A DNA stretch of 64,000 bases from Undibacterium sp. Jales W-56 (GTDB lineage: Bacteria; Pseudomonadota; Gammaproteobacteria; Burkholderiales; Burkholderiaceae_D), in the NCBI RefSeq assembly GCF_025548535.1, contig NZ_JAJLQW010000006.1, positions 124,001 through 188,000 on the forward strand, read 5' to 3'. Positions 1 through 9,560 of the stretch are shown here, piece after piece. Made by a program: the position numbers and the translations under genes. Below the pieces are notes generated by a model. That model did no database searches and was not told the origin of the DNA. It saw only the letters and a list, made by a program, of their open reading frames with translations. The number at the start of each line of letters is the position of its first letter. Positions within the stretch are counted from its first letter, which is position 1.

Positions 1-873
1 ATTTTCCAAGGCTTCTTTGGAAGTAAAATACCCACCAAAAAGGTATGCACCACAGAAAAGTGCGGTGGGCATCCAGTCTGGCCCGGCTTCTGCGCGACCC
101 ACAAGCCATCCCGCTAAGACAAAGGCACCTGCAAGAAAAGCGAAAATTAATTCTGATTTTTCGCCAAAAATTCCGCCATGGTCATGCCCCGCGTGTCCCT
201 CAGACTTCGGATCATGCTCGTGTCGGTGCTCCGTATTGTCACCGTGGTCATGCTCGTGTTTGTGCTCGTGATCTGCATTGTGCGGCCGTACGGCGGAGTC
301 AGAGGAATCCTCTTGACCGGCCTCGTGTTTGTCGTATTCGCCGCCCCCCTCGCTCAGCGAACCATGACCGCAGGGCGATGGCTCGCGGGAACTGGCTTCG
401 GGCTCATAGATACGCACATCTTCAGCTGTAAATTTCCCGCCAAGAGCGTTGATCTGTTTTGAGAGGTCAAGTTGAGAGAGCACTGCTCGCTCGTACTCAA
501 CGCGTATGGCGCCAGAGGGTGAAACATCCGCCTCCAGAACCCCTTGAATGCTACGCAAACGGTTAGCAAACAACCTGGCGCTTCGCGCATGCAATGGGAT
601 GGTTATGCGTGTGGAAAAGTGACCGTATTTTTGTGTAAGCTCTGCACCCAACGAAGTGACCAACTCCTTCACGCGCGAAACGGCAATCAGCGCAGGTTGA
701 TAATGTAGACACAGAACCGGCGCTTGTGACTCGGTTTCCTTTAAGTGAACGCGGTCGATTCCCGAGCGGCCCGACAATGCCTGAACCAACCGCTGTACAC
801 AGCGGTCTTTGGGATCAGCAATTTCCGGAAAGATGAGCGGTAATTCAAGACTTATTGTCTCTGATTGTTTCAT
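1..873 (-). CDS. Heavy-metal P1B-type ATPase, N-terminal part (cut by window edge)
   Basis: The reading frame is open from an ATG at 873, preceded by AGGGGA, to the left edge (291 codons, no stop). Residues 1 to about 150 form two divergent metal-binding-like ferredoxin folds without the usual CxxC. A long His/Asp/Glu-rich linker with repeated HEH and HDHG follows. At about residue 235 comes the first membrane segment in the style of ZntA/CadA pumps (EKSELIFAFLAGAFVLAGW). Known relatives export Zn, Cd or Pb at the cost of ATP. The catalytic core with DKTGT and CPC lies outside the window, so completeness and exact metal cannot be judged. Confidence 0.75.
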   Translation of the reverse strand, partial: MKQSETISLELPLIFPEIADPKDRCVQRLVQALSGRSGIDRVHLKETESQAPVLCLHYQPALIAVSRVKELVTSLGAELTQKYGHFSTRITIPLHARSARLFANRLRSIQGVLEADVSPSGAIRVEYERAVLSQLDLSKQINALGGKFTAEDVRIYEPEASSREPSPCGHGSLSEGGGEYDKHEAGQEDSSDSAVRPHNADHEHKHEHDHGDNTEHRHEHDPKSEGHAGHDHGGIFGEKSELIFAFLAGAFVLAGWLVGRAEAGPDWMPTALFCGAYLFGGYFTSKEALEN

Positions 874-1029
874 GTTTTCCCCTGGGAATAAGCTGCCATT
901 GTCGGTCCTGCTATAGGCACTGTCTGTACTGTACCGTACGGAATTACTGTGGACGAAGATTCGCCCCGAAATTGGCTCGCGACCTTATACAAACAAAAAT
1001 GCTACCGCAGAGCAATTCCGGTAGTAGCA

Positions 1030-1401
1030 CTAGTCGCCTGAGCGCTCTTGTTCTTTGGACCTGCTGGGCCATAGCATCAGCAAAAGAGCGCCAATCAAAG
1101 CGATAGAAAGACCGACCCAGTCAATGAGCGTTAAGACCAGGTTTTTGTCGAAGAACCCCCAGATCACTACCGTTACCAGGCACAAAAAACTGTAGGTGCC
1201 GTAGAGGGCGCTGTCTCTGCGACGATGCAGGTTAAGAAGACACCAAAATACAAAAAATCCCAGCGCAACCACGCCCCAGAGCCAAGGGCTGTGTGTACGC
1301 GTCAGACATATGAACACTAATGAGATTGACACCAGCTCAGTGATGATCGTAATAAAAACGAGCAAAGCCGCTCTCAACGTAATTTTTTGCTTATTCTGCA
1401 T
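1030..1401 (-). CDS. YnfA/UPF0060-like small membrane protein
   Basis: A 123-residue protein with four predicted membrane helices and short loops. The pattern FFVFWCLLNLHR, then a YGTYS stretch, then a final hydrophobic helix ending DWVGLSIALIGALL resembles the YnfA family, distant relatives of small multidrug exporters with no firm function. The start at 1401 (ATG) is preferred because AAGAAGG lies just upstream. It overlaps the end of the MgtC-like gene by 11 bases, so the two are probably translated together as the tail of the metal operon. Confidence 0.65.
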   Translation of the reverse strand: MQNKQKITLRAALLVFITIITELVSISLVFICLTRTHSPWLWGVVALGFFVFWCLLNLHRRRDSALYGTYSFLCLVTVVIWGFFDKNLVLTLIDWVGLSIALIGALLLMLWPSRSKEQERSGD

Positions 1402-1855
1402 TGGCGCCTTCTTCCCGCTCAGCCTTCCGCAAAGCACGCCGACGGGTAAAATTACGCCAACCAGGTATATGTTGCATCACCAATACGCCATATACCAACA
1501 ACGTAGTTATAAGCGCAAGGATATACATCCCGTAGGCTGTCGCCATACCAATGGAGGCTGTGGCCCACAACGTTGCCGCCGTCGTCAACCCTTCAATTCG
1601 CCCCTTATACTGCAGAATGACGCCTGCGCATAAGAAACCAATCCCTGTGACTATTTGCGCGGCGATGCGGCCTGCATCACCGCCGGCAACATGCAACGAG
1701 ACCAAGGAAAATGCACAAGCCCCGATTGAGATCGCTATGCACGTCCGAACGCCGGCGTCGCTTCCCTGTCGCTCCCTGTCCAGACCGATAACAGCGCCCA
1801 GAACCGCCGCCATCAGCATACGCAAAGAGAGGATCAACTCGAACTGCCAGTCCAT
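1391..1855 (-). CDS. MgtC/SapB family membrane protein
   Basis: A 154-residue protein that matches the membrane domain of MgtC/SapB. It has an N-terminal helix with LGAVIGLDRERQG (the family GxERE-like loop), then GVRTCIAISIGACAFSLVS, AGRIAAQIVTGIGFLCAGVIL and GLTTAATLWATASIG. The C-terminal ACT-like domain of long MgtC proteins is absent. Family members affect magnesium homeostasis and F-type ATP synthase in pathogens, but the short forms are uncharacterised. It lies 10 bases after the PII-like gene and overlaps the YnfA-like gene, so it belongs to the czc-associated transcription unit. Confidence 0.8.
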   Translation of the reverse strand: MDWQFELILSLRMLMAAVLGAVIGLDRERQGSDAGVRTCIAISIGACAFSLVSLHVAGGDAGRIAAQIVTGIGFLCAGVILQYKGRIEGLTTAATLWATASIGMATAYGMYILALITTLLVYGVLVMQHIPGWRNFTRRRALRKAEREEGANAE

Positions 1856-1865
1856 AACCGAGGCG

Positions 1866-2195
1866 TCAGAGCATTTGCGTGGCGGTTTCGATGCTGGTCG
1901 TAAAAATCCACCCCTTCGATGGTTGCCCCGCTTTCTTGATCAGCTCGACCAATTGAGGGGCTAGGTCGTCCTCACAGATCAGCTCAAGCTTTGCCTCTGC
2001 TACCACTGGCTCGGCAAGATCAACCGAATAACGCTGCTGTGACGGTTCTGCCACGGTATAGAGCCGCTGCACTGTGGACACGGTCACGTTGTAGCAGCCT
2101 TTACCATTGTTGAGGTCGCAGAGCCCCGAATTTCTTAGTGCTTCCGTGATCGAACTAATTCGATGAGGGTGAATAAACGCTTTGACTTGCTTCAT
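1866..2195 (-). CDS. PII-like (GlnB-fold) protein linked to metal efflux
   Basis: A 109-residue protein starting MKQVKAFIHPHRI, the first strand and helix of a PII/GlnB fold. The T-loop region reads CYNVTVSTVQRLYT and lacks the uridylylated Tyr context of true GlnB. It resembles the PII-like/DUF3240 proteins found beside HME-RND pumps. The start at 2195 (GGAG 5 bases upstream) is chosen over an upstream in-frame start. It directly follows czcA. A second copy (15329-15658) follows the second czcA, so a role in sensing metal or adjusting the pump is a reasonable inference; no ligand is visible. Confidence 0.75.
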   Translation of the reverse strand: MKQVKAFIHPHRISSITEALRNSGLCDLNNGKGCYNVTVSTVQRLYTVAEPSQQRYSVDLAEPVVAEAKLELICEDDLAPQLVELIKKAGQPSKGWIFTTSIETATQML

Positions 2196-2244
2196 TTTGA
2201 ACTCCTCGATATATGCGCTGCCCGGTCGGGCAGCGCAGGCCACA

Positions 2245-5200
2245 CTATGCAGTCTTCAATGCCTTACGTTCTCTGCGGTTTTCAACCCACTCATAGAGGA
2301 GGGGAAGCAGTAGCAGGGTTAGAGCAGTCGATGTGAACAATCCTCCTACGACGACAGTGGCGAGCGGTCGTTGTGTTTCCGCACCAACGCCGCTCGACAA
2401 CAGCATTGGTACCAAGCCGAAAATGGCGATCGAGGCGGTCATCAGGACTGGCCGCAGGCGCAGCGCAGCCCCTTGTCGAACCGCTTCACGCACGCTTAAC
2501 CCCCGTTCTCGCTGTTCATTCAAGAACATAACAAGGACAATCCCGTTGAGCATTGCCACACCAAATACTGCAATAAAGCCAATCGCGGATGGCACTGAAA
2601 GATACTGTCCGGTGACGAACAGGCCCACAACTCCGCCAATAGTGGCGAAGGGAACGTTGGCAATAATGAGCGTCGCATACGTTACGGAATTGAAGGCCGT
2701 GTAAAGCAGGATGAAGATCAAACCGATCGTCAACGGTACGATCACGGCCAGCTTTGCCATCGCGCGCTGCTGATTCTCGAACGCGCCGCCCCACTCAATA
2801 ACATACCCTTCCGGAAGTTTTACCTGCGCTCTAATTTTTGCCTCAGCTTCTTTCACGAAGCTATCGACGTCACGACCCTGGACATCCATTTGAATTACAG
2901 CGTAGCGCTGCAATTGCTCGCGCCGAATGAAAGAATAGCCTTCATCCAGTTCGACCTTGGCGACGTTTGACAACGGAACCAGAGCTCCGTTCTGCGTGCG
3001 GATCGGAATATTATTAATACTCTCTACACTGTTGCGGAACTCGGGGGCCAGCCACACCTGAATCTCGAAACGCTTCGTCCCCTCAATCAGTGTGGAAACG
3101 CTCTTTCCACCGATTCCGGCCTGGATAACTTCCAGAATTTCGTCAGCATTGATTCCATATCGAGCTGCAGCATCGCGGTTGACCTGGATGACCATCTGCG
3201 GCTTTCCCTTATTCGCCTCCAGTGACAGGTCTGCTACCCCTGGCACTTTGTCGAGAACCCCCTTCATCTGCCCCGACAATCGATCTAACGTATTCAAGTC
3301 TTCACCGTAGATCTTCAGCGCCAAAGTTGCACGTACGCCCGATATGAGTTCCTCGATCCGGCTTTGAATAGGCTGTGTTGATGCAATAACCGCGGTGGGC
3401 ACCACTTTCTCGAGTTTCGCCTGCATTTCCTTGGCAAGCTCAGGAACCTCCACTTTTTTCGGCCACTCCTTCTGCGGTTTGAATTCGACAAGCAGTTCCA
3501 TGTAGTTCACGTCCGCTGTTTCTCCTCTCTCGGCGCGACCGATCATCGCAACAGAGGATTTGGTTTGTGGGAATTGCTTCAGCACCCCTTCAAGCTGTTG
3601 CGAAATGCGGATTGACTCCTCCAGCGACGTGGAAGGTATGCTAGTGACGCGAAACAGAATTCCACCTTCCTGCAGCGATGGCATAAATTCTTTCCCCAAA
3701 AACGGGATCAGGGCAAGGGAGGCAACCAGAGTGACGACGGCCCCGATGACAACTTTTTTCTTGCTATCGAGTGCCCAGTCGAGCAAAGGCAAATATAACT
3801 TCTTGGCCCAACGCACGACGAAGGTATCCTTCTCCTCTTTGGCCTTCAGGATCAGGGCCGACAACACCGGAACCAATGTCATGGTGAGCACAAGCGAGCC
3901 AATCATGGCAAACGTAATGGTAAGAGCCATCGGTTTGAACATTTTCCCTTCCAGACCCGTCAGGGAAAACAACGGGAGGAAAACGACGATGATGATCAGA
4001 ATTGCGAATGCCACCGGATTCATGACTTCTCGCGCGGCCTCCAAAATGATGTGTGTCTTGTTCATCGGCTTACCGACGTTATGCGCGAGCAATCGGAACC
4101 CGTTTTCAACCATCACGACAGCACCGTCGACCATCATGCCGATTCCAACTGCCAATCCTGCGAGCGACATCAAGTTGGCGGAGAGCCCCCATTGCTGCAT
4201 CAAAATAAAACTAATCAGCATTGCGAGTGGCAAGGCGACAATTACGACGACTGCCGAGCGGATCTCGCCGAGAAACAGGAAAAGAATGATGGCGACAAGT
4301 ATCGACCCCTCAACCAAAGCACTTTCAGCGGTCTTGACAGCCTTGTCGACCAGTTCGGTGCGATCATAGATCGGCACCAATGAAACCCCCTTGGGCAATG
4401 CATCTTGCGCTAGCTTGAGCTTCTGTTTTACTGCTTCGACGACGCCTTTGGCATTTTCCCCGATGCGCTGCAGCGCCATTCCCATCACTACTTCTTTACC
4501 GTCTTTTGTCACCGCGCCGGAACGCAAGGACGGACCTTCTTTGATCTCCGCGACGTCCTTCACATAAACAGGAGTCCCCTCGCGGGTCGCCAAAACCACA
4601 TTGCCGATATCTTTAACGTTCGCCACCAGACCCAGTCCGCGGACCAAATATTGCTCTTGGCCGATATTCATGTACTGGCCACCCACCTGGCGATTATTTG
4701 CAGTTAATGTCTCCATGACCGTTTTAAGGCTCAGGCCATATTTGATCAACTGATTCGGGTTAATCAAAACTTGATACTGTTTTTCGTCGCCGCCCCATGA
4801 GCTAACGTCATCGACGCCTGGTGCAGTTCGCAGTTTCAGGCGAACGTTCCAGTCCTGTAGCGTTCGCAGATCCATAGTCGACATTTTCTTGTCAGCTGAT
4901 TCCACCGTGTACCAAAACACCTGACCTAAACCGGAACTGTTGGGGCCCATAACCGGCTCTCCGTAGCCCTGCGGGATCCTCTCCTTGGCTTCCAAGAGCT
5001 TTTCGCCAACCAGTCGACGCGCGAAATAGATGTCGACGTCATCTTTGAAATTGACGCTGACATATGAAAGGCCGAACAGCGACACAGAACGGATTGCCTC
5101 GACACCAGCCAGTCCCGCCATCGAACTCTCGATCGGCGTCGTCAGCAGTTTCTCTACATCCTCGGCGGCCAAACCGGCCGACTCCGTATAGATGTTGACT

Positions 5201-5337
5201 TGCACGGGGGTGACGTCCGGGAACGCATCGACGGGCAGTTCGTTCCATGCACGGACACCGAGCAAGATGACAATCAGGAAGGCGACAATAACCAGGACCT
5301 TGTAGCGTAACGAGAAGTCCACAATATGATTGAGCAT
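2245..5337 (-). CDS. czcA: CzcA/CusA-type HME-RND efflux pump, copy 1
   Basis: A 1030-residue inner-membrane proton/cation antiporter of the heavy-metal RND family, of full family length. It begins MLNHIVDFSLRYKVLVIVAF (TM1), followed by the periplasmic pore domain with FPDVTPVQVNIYTESAG. TM4 carries GIGMMVDGAVVMVENGFR, with the essential Asp. A second periplasmic domain follows, then TM8-12 ending LLLLPLLYEWVENRR. The ATG at 5337 is preferred, with GAGGGG upstream. It sits 11 bases after czcB and forms the tripartite pump with CzcB1 and CzcC1. The TM4 signature is unlike CusA (copper/silver) and closer to divalent-metal subgroups, but the substrate cannot be fixed from sequence. Confidence 0.95.
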   Translation of the reverse strand: MLNHIVDFSLRYKVLVIVAFLIVILLGVRAWNELPVDAFPDVTPVQVNIYTESAGLAAEDVEKLLTTPIESSMAGLAGVEAIRSVSLFGLSYVSVNFKDDVDIYFARRLVGEKLLEAKERIPQGYGEPVMGPNSSGLGQVFWYTVESADKKMSTMDLRTLQDWNVRLKLRTAPGVDDVSSWGGDEKQYQVLINPNQLIKYGLSLKTVMETLTANNRQVGGQYMNIGQEQYLVRGLGLVANVKDIGNVVLATREGTPVYVKDVAEIKEGPSLRSGAVTKDGKEVVMGMALQRIGENAKGVVEAVKQKLKLAQDALPKGVSLVPIYDRTELVDKAVKTAESALVEGSILVAIILFLFLGEIRSAVVVIVALPLAMLISFILMQQWGLSANLMSLAGLAVGIGMMVDGAVVMVENGFRLLAHNVGKPMNKTHIILEAAREVMNPVAFAILIIIVVFLPLFSLTGLEGKMFKPMALTITFAMIGSLVLTMTLVPVLSALILKAKEEKDTFVVRWAKKLYLPLLDWALDSKKKVVIGAVVTLVASLALIPFLGKEFMPSLQEGGILFRVTSIPSTSLEESIRISQQLEGVLKQFPQTKSSVAMIGRAERGETADVNYMELLVEFKPQKEWPKKVEVPELAKEMQAKLEKVVPTAVIASTQPIQSRIEELISGVRATLALKIYGEDLNTLDRLSGQMKGVLDKVPGVADLSLEANKGKPQMVIQVNRDAAARYGINADEILEVIQAGIGGKSVSTLIEGTKRFEIQVWLAPEFRNSVESINNIPIRTQNGALVPLSNVAKVELDEGYSFIRREQLQRYAVIQMDVQGRDVDSFVKEAEAKIRAQVKLPEGYVIEWGGAFENQQRAMAKLAVIVPLTIGLIFILLYTAFNSVTYATLIIANVPFATIGGVVGLFVTGQYLSVPSAIGFIAVFGVAMLNGIVLVMFLNEQRERGLSVREAVRQGAALRLRPVLMTASIAIFGLVPMLLSSGVGAETQRPLATVVVGGLFTSTALTLLLLPLLYEWVENRRERKALKTA

Positions 5338-5348
5338 GTTTGTTCCCC

Positions 5349-6536
5349 TCAATCCGCACTAATTTGCGATTTCAACATCTTGGCCTTAAGGGCATATGCC
5401 CCCACACTGACGATGGTTTCACCCGCACGGACCCCTCCCTTGATGATCACTTGGCCGTGGATTTTCTCTCCGACTTGCACGGCGCGCGAGGCAAAGCCGT
5501 GCCCATCTTGCACAAACGCGGTGGGCTGACCTTGGATCAGCACAACGGCATCTTCCGGCATCATCAATTCCTTGACGGCGCCAGTCGTTTGAATCGCGGC
5601 ACTTGCAAACATCCCCAATTTCAACTTCCCGTCAACATTCGGCACTTCCACTCTCGCGCCGACCGTTCGCGTTTCCTTGTCCATCACGCTGCTGATATAC
5701 GTGACCTTGCCGCGGAAGGATTGCCCGGGGTACGCATTGACGGTGACGGTGGCGGGGACACCGACTTTGACCTTATCAATATCTTTCTCAAAAAGATTCG
5801 TTTCGATCCACACGTTTGATAAGTCTGCAATGGCAAAAAGGTGTTTGTCGGGCTGAGCGAGTTCGCCGAGGACTGCTTTTTTCTCGACCACGGTGCCTGC
5901 AAACGGCGCGGCTACAGCAAATACTGATGGGTCACCAGATTTTCCAGACAGGCCCAGCGCGTGCCGACGTTCTGTCGCAGCCCGCAGCACGGCCCGTGCT
6001 TTGGCCAAGTCAGCTTGCGCCCTCAGCGCATCCTTCTGCGGAATGATCTGGTCAGCACGCAGTTTTTCTGCACGTTCCGCAGCTGCGCTGGCGACTGTCA
6101 TCTCTGTCACGGCTTGGGCATAGGTCGATTGAGCTTCGCCCGCTTCAATACTGTCGATAAGTGCCAATGGTTGCCCAGCCTTGACGCTGTCACCGAGGCT
6201 TGCCATCACTTTTGCAACTTTACCGGAAACCCGGGGAGCAATGCTCGCAAAGCGATCCTGATTAGCACCAATCGTCGCTGTTACGGTAATTTCCGCGCGC
6301 AATTCTGTGGATTGAAGTACAGATGTCTTGATGCCGGCAGCGGCGATCTCCTCTGCAGACAGTTTCAGCTCTCCTTCATCTGAAGCTTTGCCGACCGCGT
6401 CCGCGCTGGCAGCGCCAACAATTGCCGGTTTCTGCTTGTCGGCCGCTGGTGCTATGTTCTCAGACTTGCCGCAGCCGTACAGTGCGATCATGGTCAGGAT
6501 TCCAGCGACAATTAACCGCAGGTTTGTAGGTTTCAT
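5349..6536 (-). CDS. czcB: CzcB-type periplasmic adaptor, copy 1
   Basis: A 395-residue membrane-fusion protein. Starting at the ATG at 6536 gives a lipoprotein signal, MKPTNLRLIVAGILTMIALYG followed by Cys, so it is probably lipid-anchored facing the periplasm. The helical hairpin (about residues 130-200) is flanked by lipoyl halves (GDSVKAGQPLALIDSIEAGEAQ; VAAPFAGTVVEKKAVLGELAQP). A beta barrel and membrane-proximal domain with VEVPNVDGKLKLGM follow. It joins CzcA1 in the inner membrane to CzcC1 in the outer membrane, and lies between czcC and czcA as in known czc operons. Confidence 0.93.
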   Translation of the reverse strand: MKPTNLRLIVAGILTMIALYGCGKSENIAPAADKQKPAIVGAASADAVGKASDEGELKLSAEEIAAAGIKTSVLQSTELRAEITVTATIGANQDRFASIAPRVSGKVAKVMASLGDSVKAGQPLALIDSIEAGEAQSTYAQAVTEMTVASAAAERAEKLRADQIIPQKDALRAQADLAKARAVLRAATERRHALGLSGKSGDPSVFAVAAPFAGTVVEKKAVLGELAQPDKHLFAIADLSNVWIETNLFEKDIDKVKVGVPATVTVNAYPGQSFRGKVTYISSVMDKETRTVGARVEVPNVDGKLKLGMFASAAIQTTGAVKELMMPEDAVVLIQGQPTAFVQDGHGFASRAVQVGEKIHGQVIIKGGVRAGETIVSVGAYALKAKMLKSQISAD

Positions 6537-6589
6537 AGGGAATAGTTCCGTTGATATAGTTGTTCTTGAATAGAGCGGCGCCGGAGACA

Positions 6590-7915
6590 TCAGTGTGCTC
6601 CAACCGCACCGGCTTTACCGGCGATGCGCATGAGACCGATTTGGGTCTGGCGCAGCTCTGATTGGGCATCGATCAGATCGCGTCGCCCTTCGAGAAGTTG
6701 GCGATTGACCAGCAACAGCTGAACCAGGCTAATTTCGCCAGCTTGAAGTGATTTCGACGACAGACGCTGATTTTCTTCAAGGGCAGGCAGGACTGCACTC
6801 TGCAGAGCCTGGACGCGTTCTCTCAAACTCTGCAATTTCTGCCATTGGGCATAGACGTTGCCTTCGCTGTCCCGTAAGGCCGCTTCACGTTCGATACGTA
6901 CTTGCGCCAACTCGGTAGCTGCACGCCCAATGTTCCCGGCATTGCGCTTAAAAAGCGGCAGTGGGACAGACAAGGTTACCGAGGTAAGGCGCTCTCGCCC
7001 GGCTAATGCTCCTTCTCGCCCTGTTGAGATGCCCACAGTGATGTCCGGATAGCGAGATGCTCTCTCGAGCGCGAGGCGACTCCTTGCGGCGTCTTCGCGA
7101 TTGCGAAGGGCTGAAAATAATGGACGCTCGCGCATGTTGGTTTGAAAGTTGGCTAAGTCCACGTTGTACCCGGGAGCGATCAAATCGCCAACCGCCCGCG
7201 GCAACACTTCTGGTGACAGTTGGATCGTGGTTGCAAGATCCGAGCGCGCAGCGATTAACTGCTCGCCCAGAAGTCCGATCTGATTTTTTGCACGGACCGC
7301 TTCGACTTTAGCCAGGTTACCGTCAAGCCTGCTATCCTCCCCGGCCGCAACCCGTTTACCAATAGACGCGGCCGTATCCTCGATAATTTTCAGCGAAACC
7401 GTCTCTGTAGCTATTCGCTCTTGCAGCGCAAGCACTTGAACGAATCGCTGCTCAACTTCATACCTGATGGCGATGCGTATTTCAGCAATAGTGGCTTGCA
7501 GCGCGGCCAGTTCCTTGTCAGCCGCTTGGCGTCTGTAGCCTTGTTGCCCAGCGATCTCAAATGTTTGCTCCAGACCCGCATTCCATTCGCGACGAGTCTC
7601 GACTGCTCCTGCGGCGCCGCTGACGTCGCGACGAATGCGCTCACTGCTGAGCTTTGGGTTGTTCCAGAGGATTGCGTGGGCATCCGCAACCTCCCCCCGA
7701 ACGCTTGACTCTCTTGCGACTTCCCGACGCAAGTCGGGGTTGTTGGTTTCGGCAAGATGCCACGCTTGCTCAAGCGTTAGCGGCCGCGCAGAGTTGTCTG
7801 TGCTCACTTCCGCAGACGATGGCACGATCGTAGGAGACGATGCCGTGCCGGCCAGTGCGTAAGTGTGTGATGTCAGAAGGGCAACAGTGCCCAAAGTTAG
7901 TAGATGCTTGTACAT
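6590..7915 (-). CDS. czcC: CzcC-type outer-membrane efflux channel, copy 1
   Basis: A 441-residue TolC-family outer-membrane factor with an N-terminal signal peptide ending near YALAG. It contains two OEP repeats with long helices (for example LTLEQAWHLAETNNPDLRRE and QAGEISLVQLLLVNRQLLEGRR). The ATG at 7915 has GGAG 8 bases upstream; a longer upstream frame is less likely. It delivers metal to the outside as part of CzcCBA1. It lies 53 bases before czcB and 100 bases after the czcI-like gene. Confidence 0.92.
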   Translation of the reverse strand: MYKHLLTLGTVALLTSHTYALAGTASSPTIVPSSAEVSTDNSARPLTLEQAWHLAETNNPDLRREVARESSVRGEVADAHAILWNNPKLSSERIRRDVSGAAGAVETRREWNAGLEQTFEIAGQQGYRRQAADKELAALQATIAEIRIAIRYEVEQRFVQVLALQERIATETVSLKIIEDTAASIGKRVAAGEDSRLDGNLAKVEAVRAKNQIGLLGEQLIAARSDLATTIQLSPEVLPRAVGDLIAPGYNVDLANFQTNMRERPLFSALRNREDAARSRLALERASRYPDITVGISTGREGALAGRERLTSVTLSVPLPLFKRNAGNIGRAATELAQVRIEREAALRDSEGNVYAQWQKLQSLRERVQALQSAVLPALEENQRLSSKSLQAGEISLVQLLLVNRQLLEGRRDLIDAQSELRQTQIGLMRIAGKAGAVGAH

Positions 7916-8015
7916 CGAAATTACTCCAAAAATTCCGGAATCAATTCGACGGGACGCGTCCACGAACGCCTACACGCTCGTGAACGGTAAAAATTTTAAA
8001 TGTCGTCCCGTCGGC

Positions 8016-8363
8016 CTAGGCGACGGGTTTACGGTCAGGCCGCCTGGGGGCCTCGGGAACGTGGGAAGTGAAAAGCGTCGCAATGGGGTGTGAGTAGAAC
8101 CGGGCGATCAGTACCGGAGAGGCCACAAATTCGCTTGTGAAGAGCGCTGGCGCAGAACCATGGCAAGAATTGCAGTCGAGATGGACAGTGCCAAACGAGG
8201 TCTTCTTGTCGGTCGACTCACTTTTGCCCTGATGGCGGTGGGCGTGATGACCAAAATGGTTCGAGCCCGTTCCTTTTTCATGCATGCAGTAAGCACCCGC
8301 AGCAGCCCAAGCGGACTGAAACGCGAGTAACACGAGCAAGAGGATGAGGAACAATTTTTTCAC
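8016..8363 (-). CDS. czcI: CzcI-like periplasmic protein, copy 1
   Basis: A 115-residue secreted protein with a GTG start, a signal peptide (KKLFLILLLVLLAFQSAWAAAG) and a His-rich middle (HFGHHAHRHQGK). A CxxC pair lies in DCNSCHG, and the C-terminal segment FYSHPIATLFTSHVPEAPRRPDR is typical of CzcI family proteins. CzcI precedes czcCBA in Cupriavidus-type operons and is thought to influence czc expression in the periplasm. Position and composition support the call. Its direct role is not established. Confidence 0.75.
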   Translation of the reverse strand: MKKLFLILLLVLLAFQSAWAAAGAYCMHEKGTGSNHFGHHAHRHQGKSESTDKKTSFGTVHLDCNSCHGSAPALFTSEFVASPVLIARFYSHPIATLFTSHVPEAPRRPDRKPVA

Positions 8364-8521
8364 TGTTAAATGATAGCATAGATGAAATTAGAATGTCGCC
8401 CCATACGGACTGCGGGAGGCGACGCGTGTGCGCTCTTGGAAACCCGAATTAGGGGTAGCATGCGATCTTGACGTGCGTCAGCGATAAATGTGTGATAGTT
8501 CATAAGGGGCAAAAAAAATTT

Positions 8522-8701
8522 ATGCAATCTCACACCGAAGAGGTACATGACGAGCTTAACGCAATGGTTTTATACACGTCTCTCGGTTCGTCTCTCGTCA
8601 TATTATTCATCGGGTGGCTTTGGTACCGAGATCGCAAGAATAAAAAGCGCCCCCCACCGGACCGAAAGACCCACTCTCGGCGAAAAAAGAAAGTTAGATA
8701 A
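8522..8701 (+). CDS. Possible small single-span membrane protein
   Basis: A 59-codon frame: an acidic N-terminus (MQSHTEEVHDELN), one hydrophobic helix (LVILFIGWLWY) and a strongly basic tail (DRKNKKRPPPDRK). This follows the positive-inside rule for a small membrane protein. The ribosome site is weak (AAGGGG about 14 bases upstream), and a longer frame begins at 8468. It is divergent from the czcI gene and convergent with a pseudogene. I do not recognise a family. Confidence 0.4.
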   Translation: MQSHTEEVHDELNAMVLYTSLGSSLVILFIGWLWYRDRKNKKRPPPDRKTHSRRKKKVR

Positions 8702-8710
8702 TTCCCTGTC

Positions 8711-9395
8711 TCATCTGGCCCCTCGCAGCATCCGCAACCCGTAACAACAACCAGCATGCCTGTGCCCATGTCCGCAAAGAACGCCATCCACAAGATTGCA
8801 TGCCCAGCCAGGGCCAGTGCCAGAAACAGGGCCTTGAGCGGCAATGCGAGGGCAATGTTCTGCACTGCACCGCACGCGTGCGTGCGTGCGTGCGCTTAGC
8901 TGCATGAACGCGAACAGCTTGTGCAGGTCGTCGTGGTCCACCGCGACGTCGGCAGTCTCCAGCCCGGTATCAGCGCCGGCCGCTACCGTGGCAAAGCTGA
9001 TATAGGCGCTGACCCGCGCCGGGGCATCATTGATGCCGTCACCGACCATGCCAACCGGTCCATACTGCGCGCAGCGTCTGGATAGCGGCCAGCTTATCCT
9101 CCGGCAACAGATTGCCGCGCACGCCCGTGACGCCCGCTTGCGCCGCGATCGCCGCCGCCGTGTGCTCATTGTCCCCGGAGAGCATGATCACATGAACGCC
9201 AAGCGCGCGAATGGCGCCGATTTCACTCGCGCTATTGGTCCGCTTCATGTCCGCCGTCGACAGGATGTTCAGCGGGGCCGACGCCAGTATCACGGCGCTT
9301 TTACCGTCACGTTCAAAGCACTCAACGCTCGCCTCAAGGTCTGCCCCGTGCACCCCAGTTCGCGCATCCAGCGCAGGTTGCCTAAGCTGTGTTAA
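8711..9395 (-). pseudogene. Decayed Zn/Cd/Pb P-type ATPase, C-terminal half
   Basis: Pieces of one CadA/ZntA-like ATPase occur in different frames. 9395-9040 gives a nucleotide-binding-domain part with VHVIMLSGDNEHTAAAIA and GNLLPEDKLAAIQTL. About 9060-8900 gives GMVGDGINDAPA and TGLETADVAV. 8865-8740 gives NIALALPLKALFLAL and WMAFFADMGTGMLVV, the last two membrane helices with the metal-site Lys and Asp. At least two frameshifts break it, and the N-terminal half with DKTGT and CPC is missing. The left limit is approximate. The complete cadA at 10623-13034 is a diverged relative, not the parent. Confidence 0.8.
8877..8892. repeat. CGTG tetranucleotide repeat, four units
   Basis: Four perfect CGTG units lie inside the broken P-type ATPase, where relatives read roughly LSxxTHAxxxQNIAL. 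The frame changes at this tract, so slippage at the repeat is the simplest explanation for one of the frameshifts. Confidence 0.7.
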
Positions 9396-9560
9396 GAGTT
9401 CAGGTATTCTGTATAGCTCGAAGCCGAGGATAGCATCCTTTGGTCCCACTAACCGGCGCGAACCACAATGCCTTACGCCGATGGCTACGCAGCGCCGGAC
9501 AACGCCATTGCGCCGCGCAATCAGCCTTCGGCAGACTTATTATTTCTTCATATTGGTGTG

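Noticed and set aside
1001-1024. CTACCG/CGGTAG inverted repeat upstream of the P-type ATPase as terminator or regulator site
   Set aside because: Six-base arms with no T-run and no match to a known MerR- or ArsR-type operator; too weak to call.
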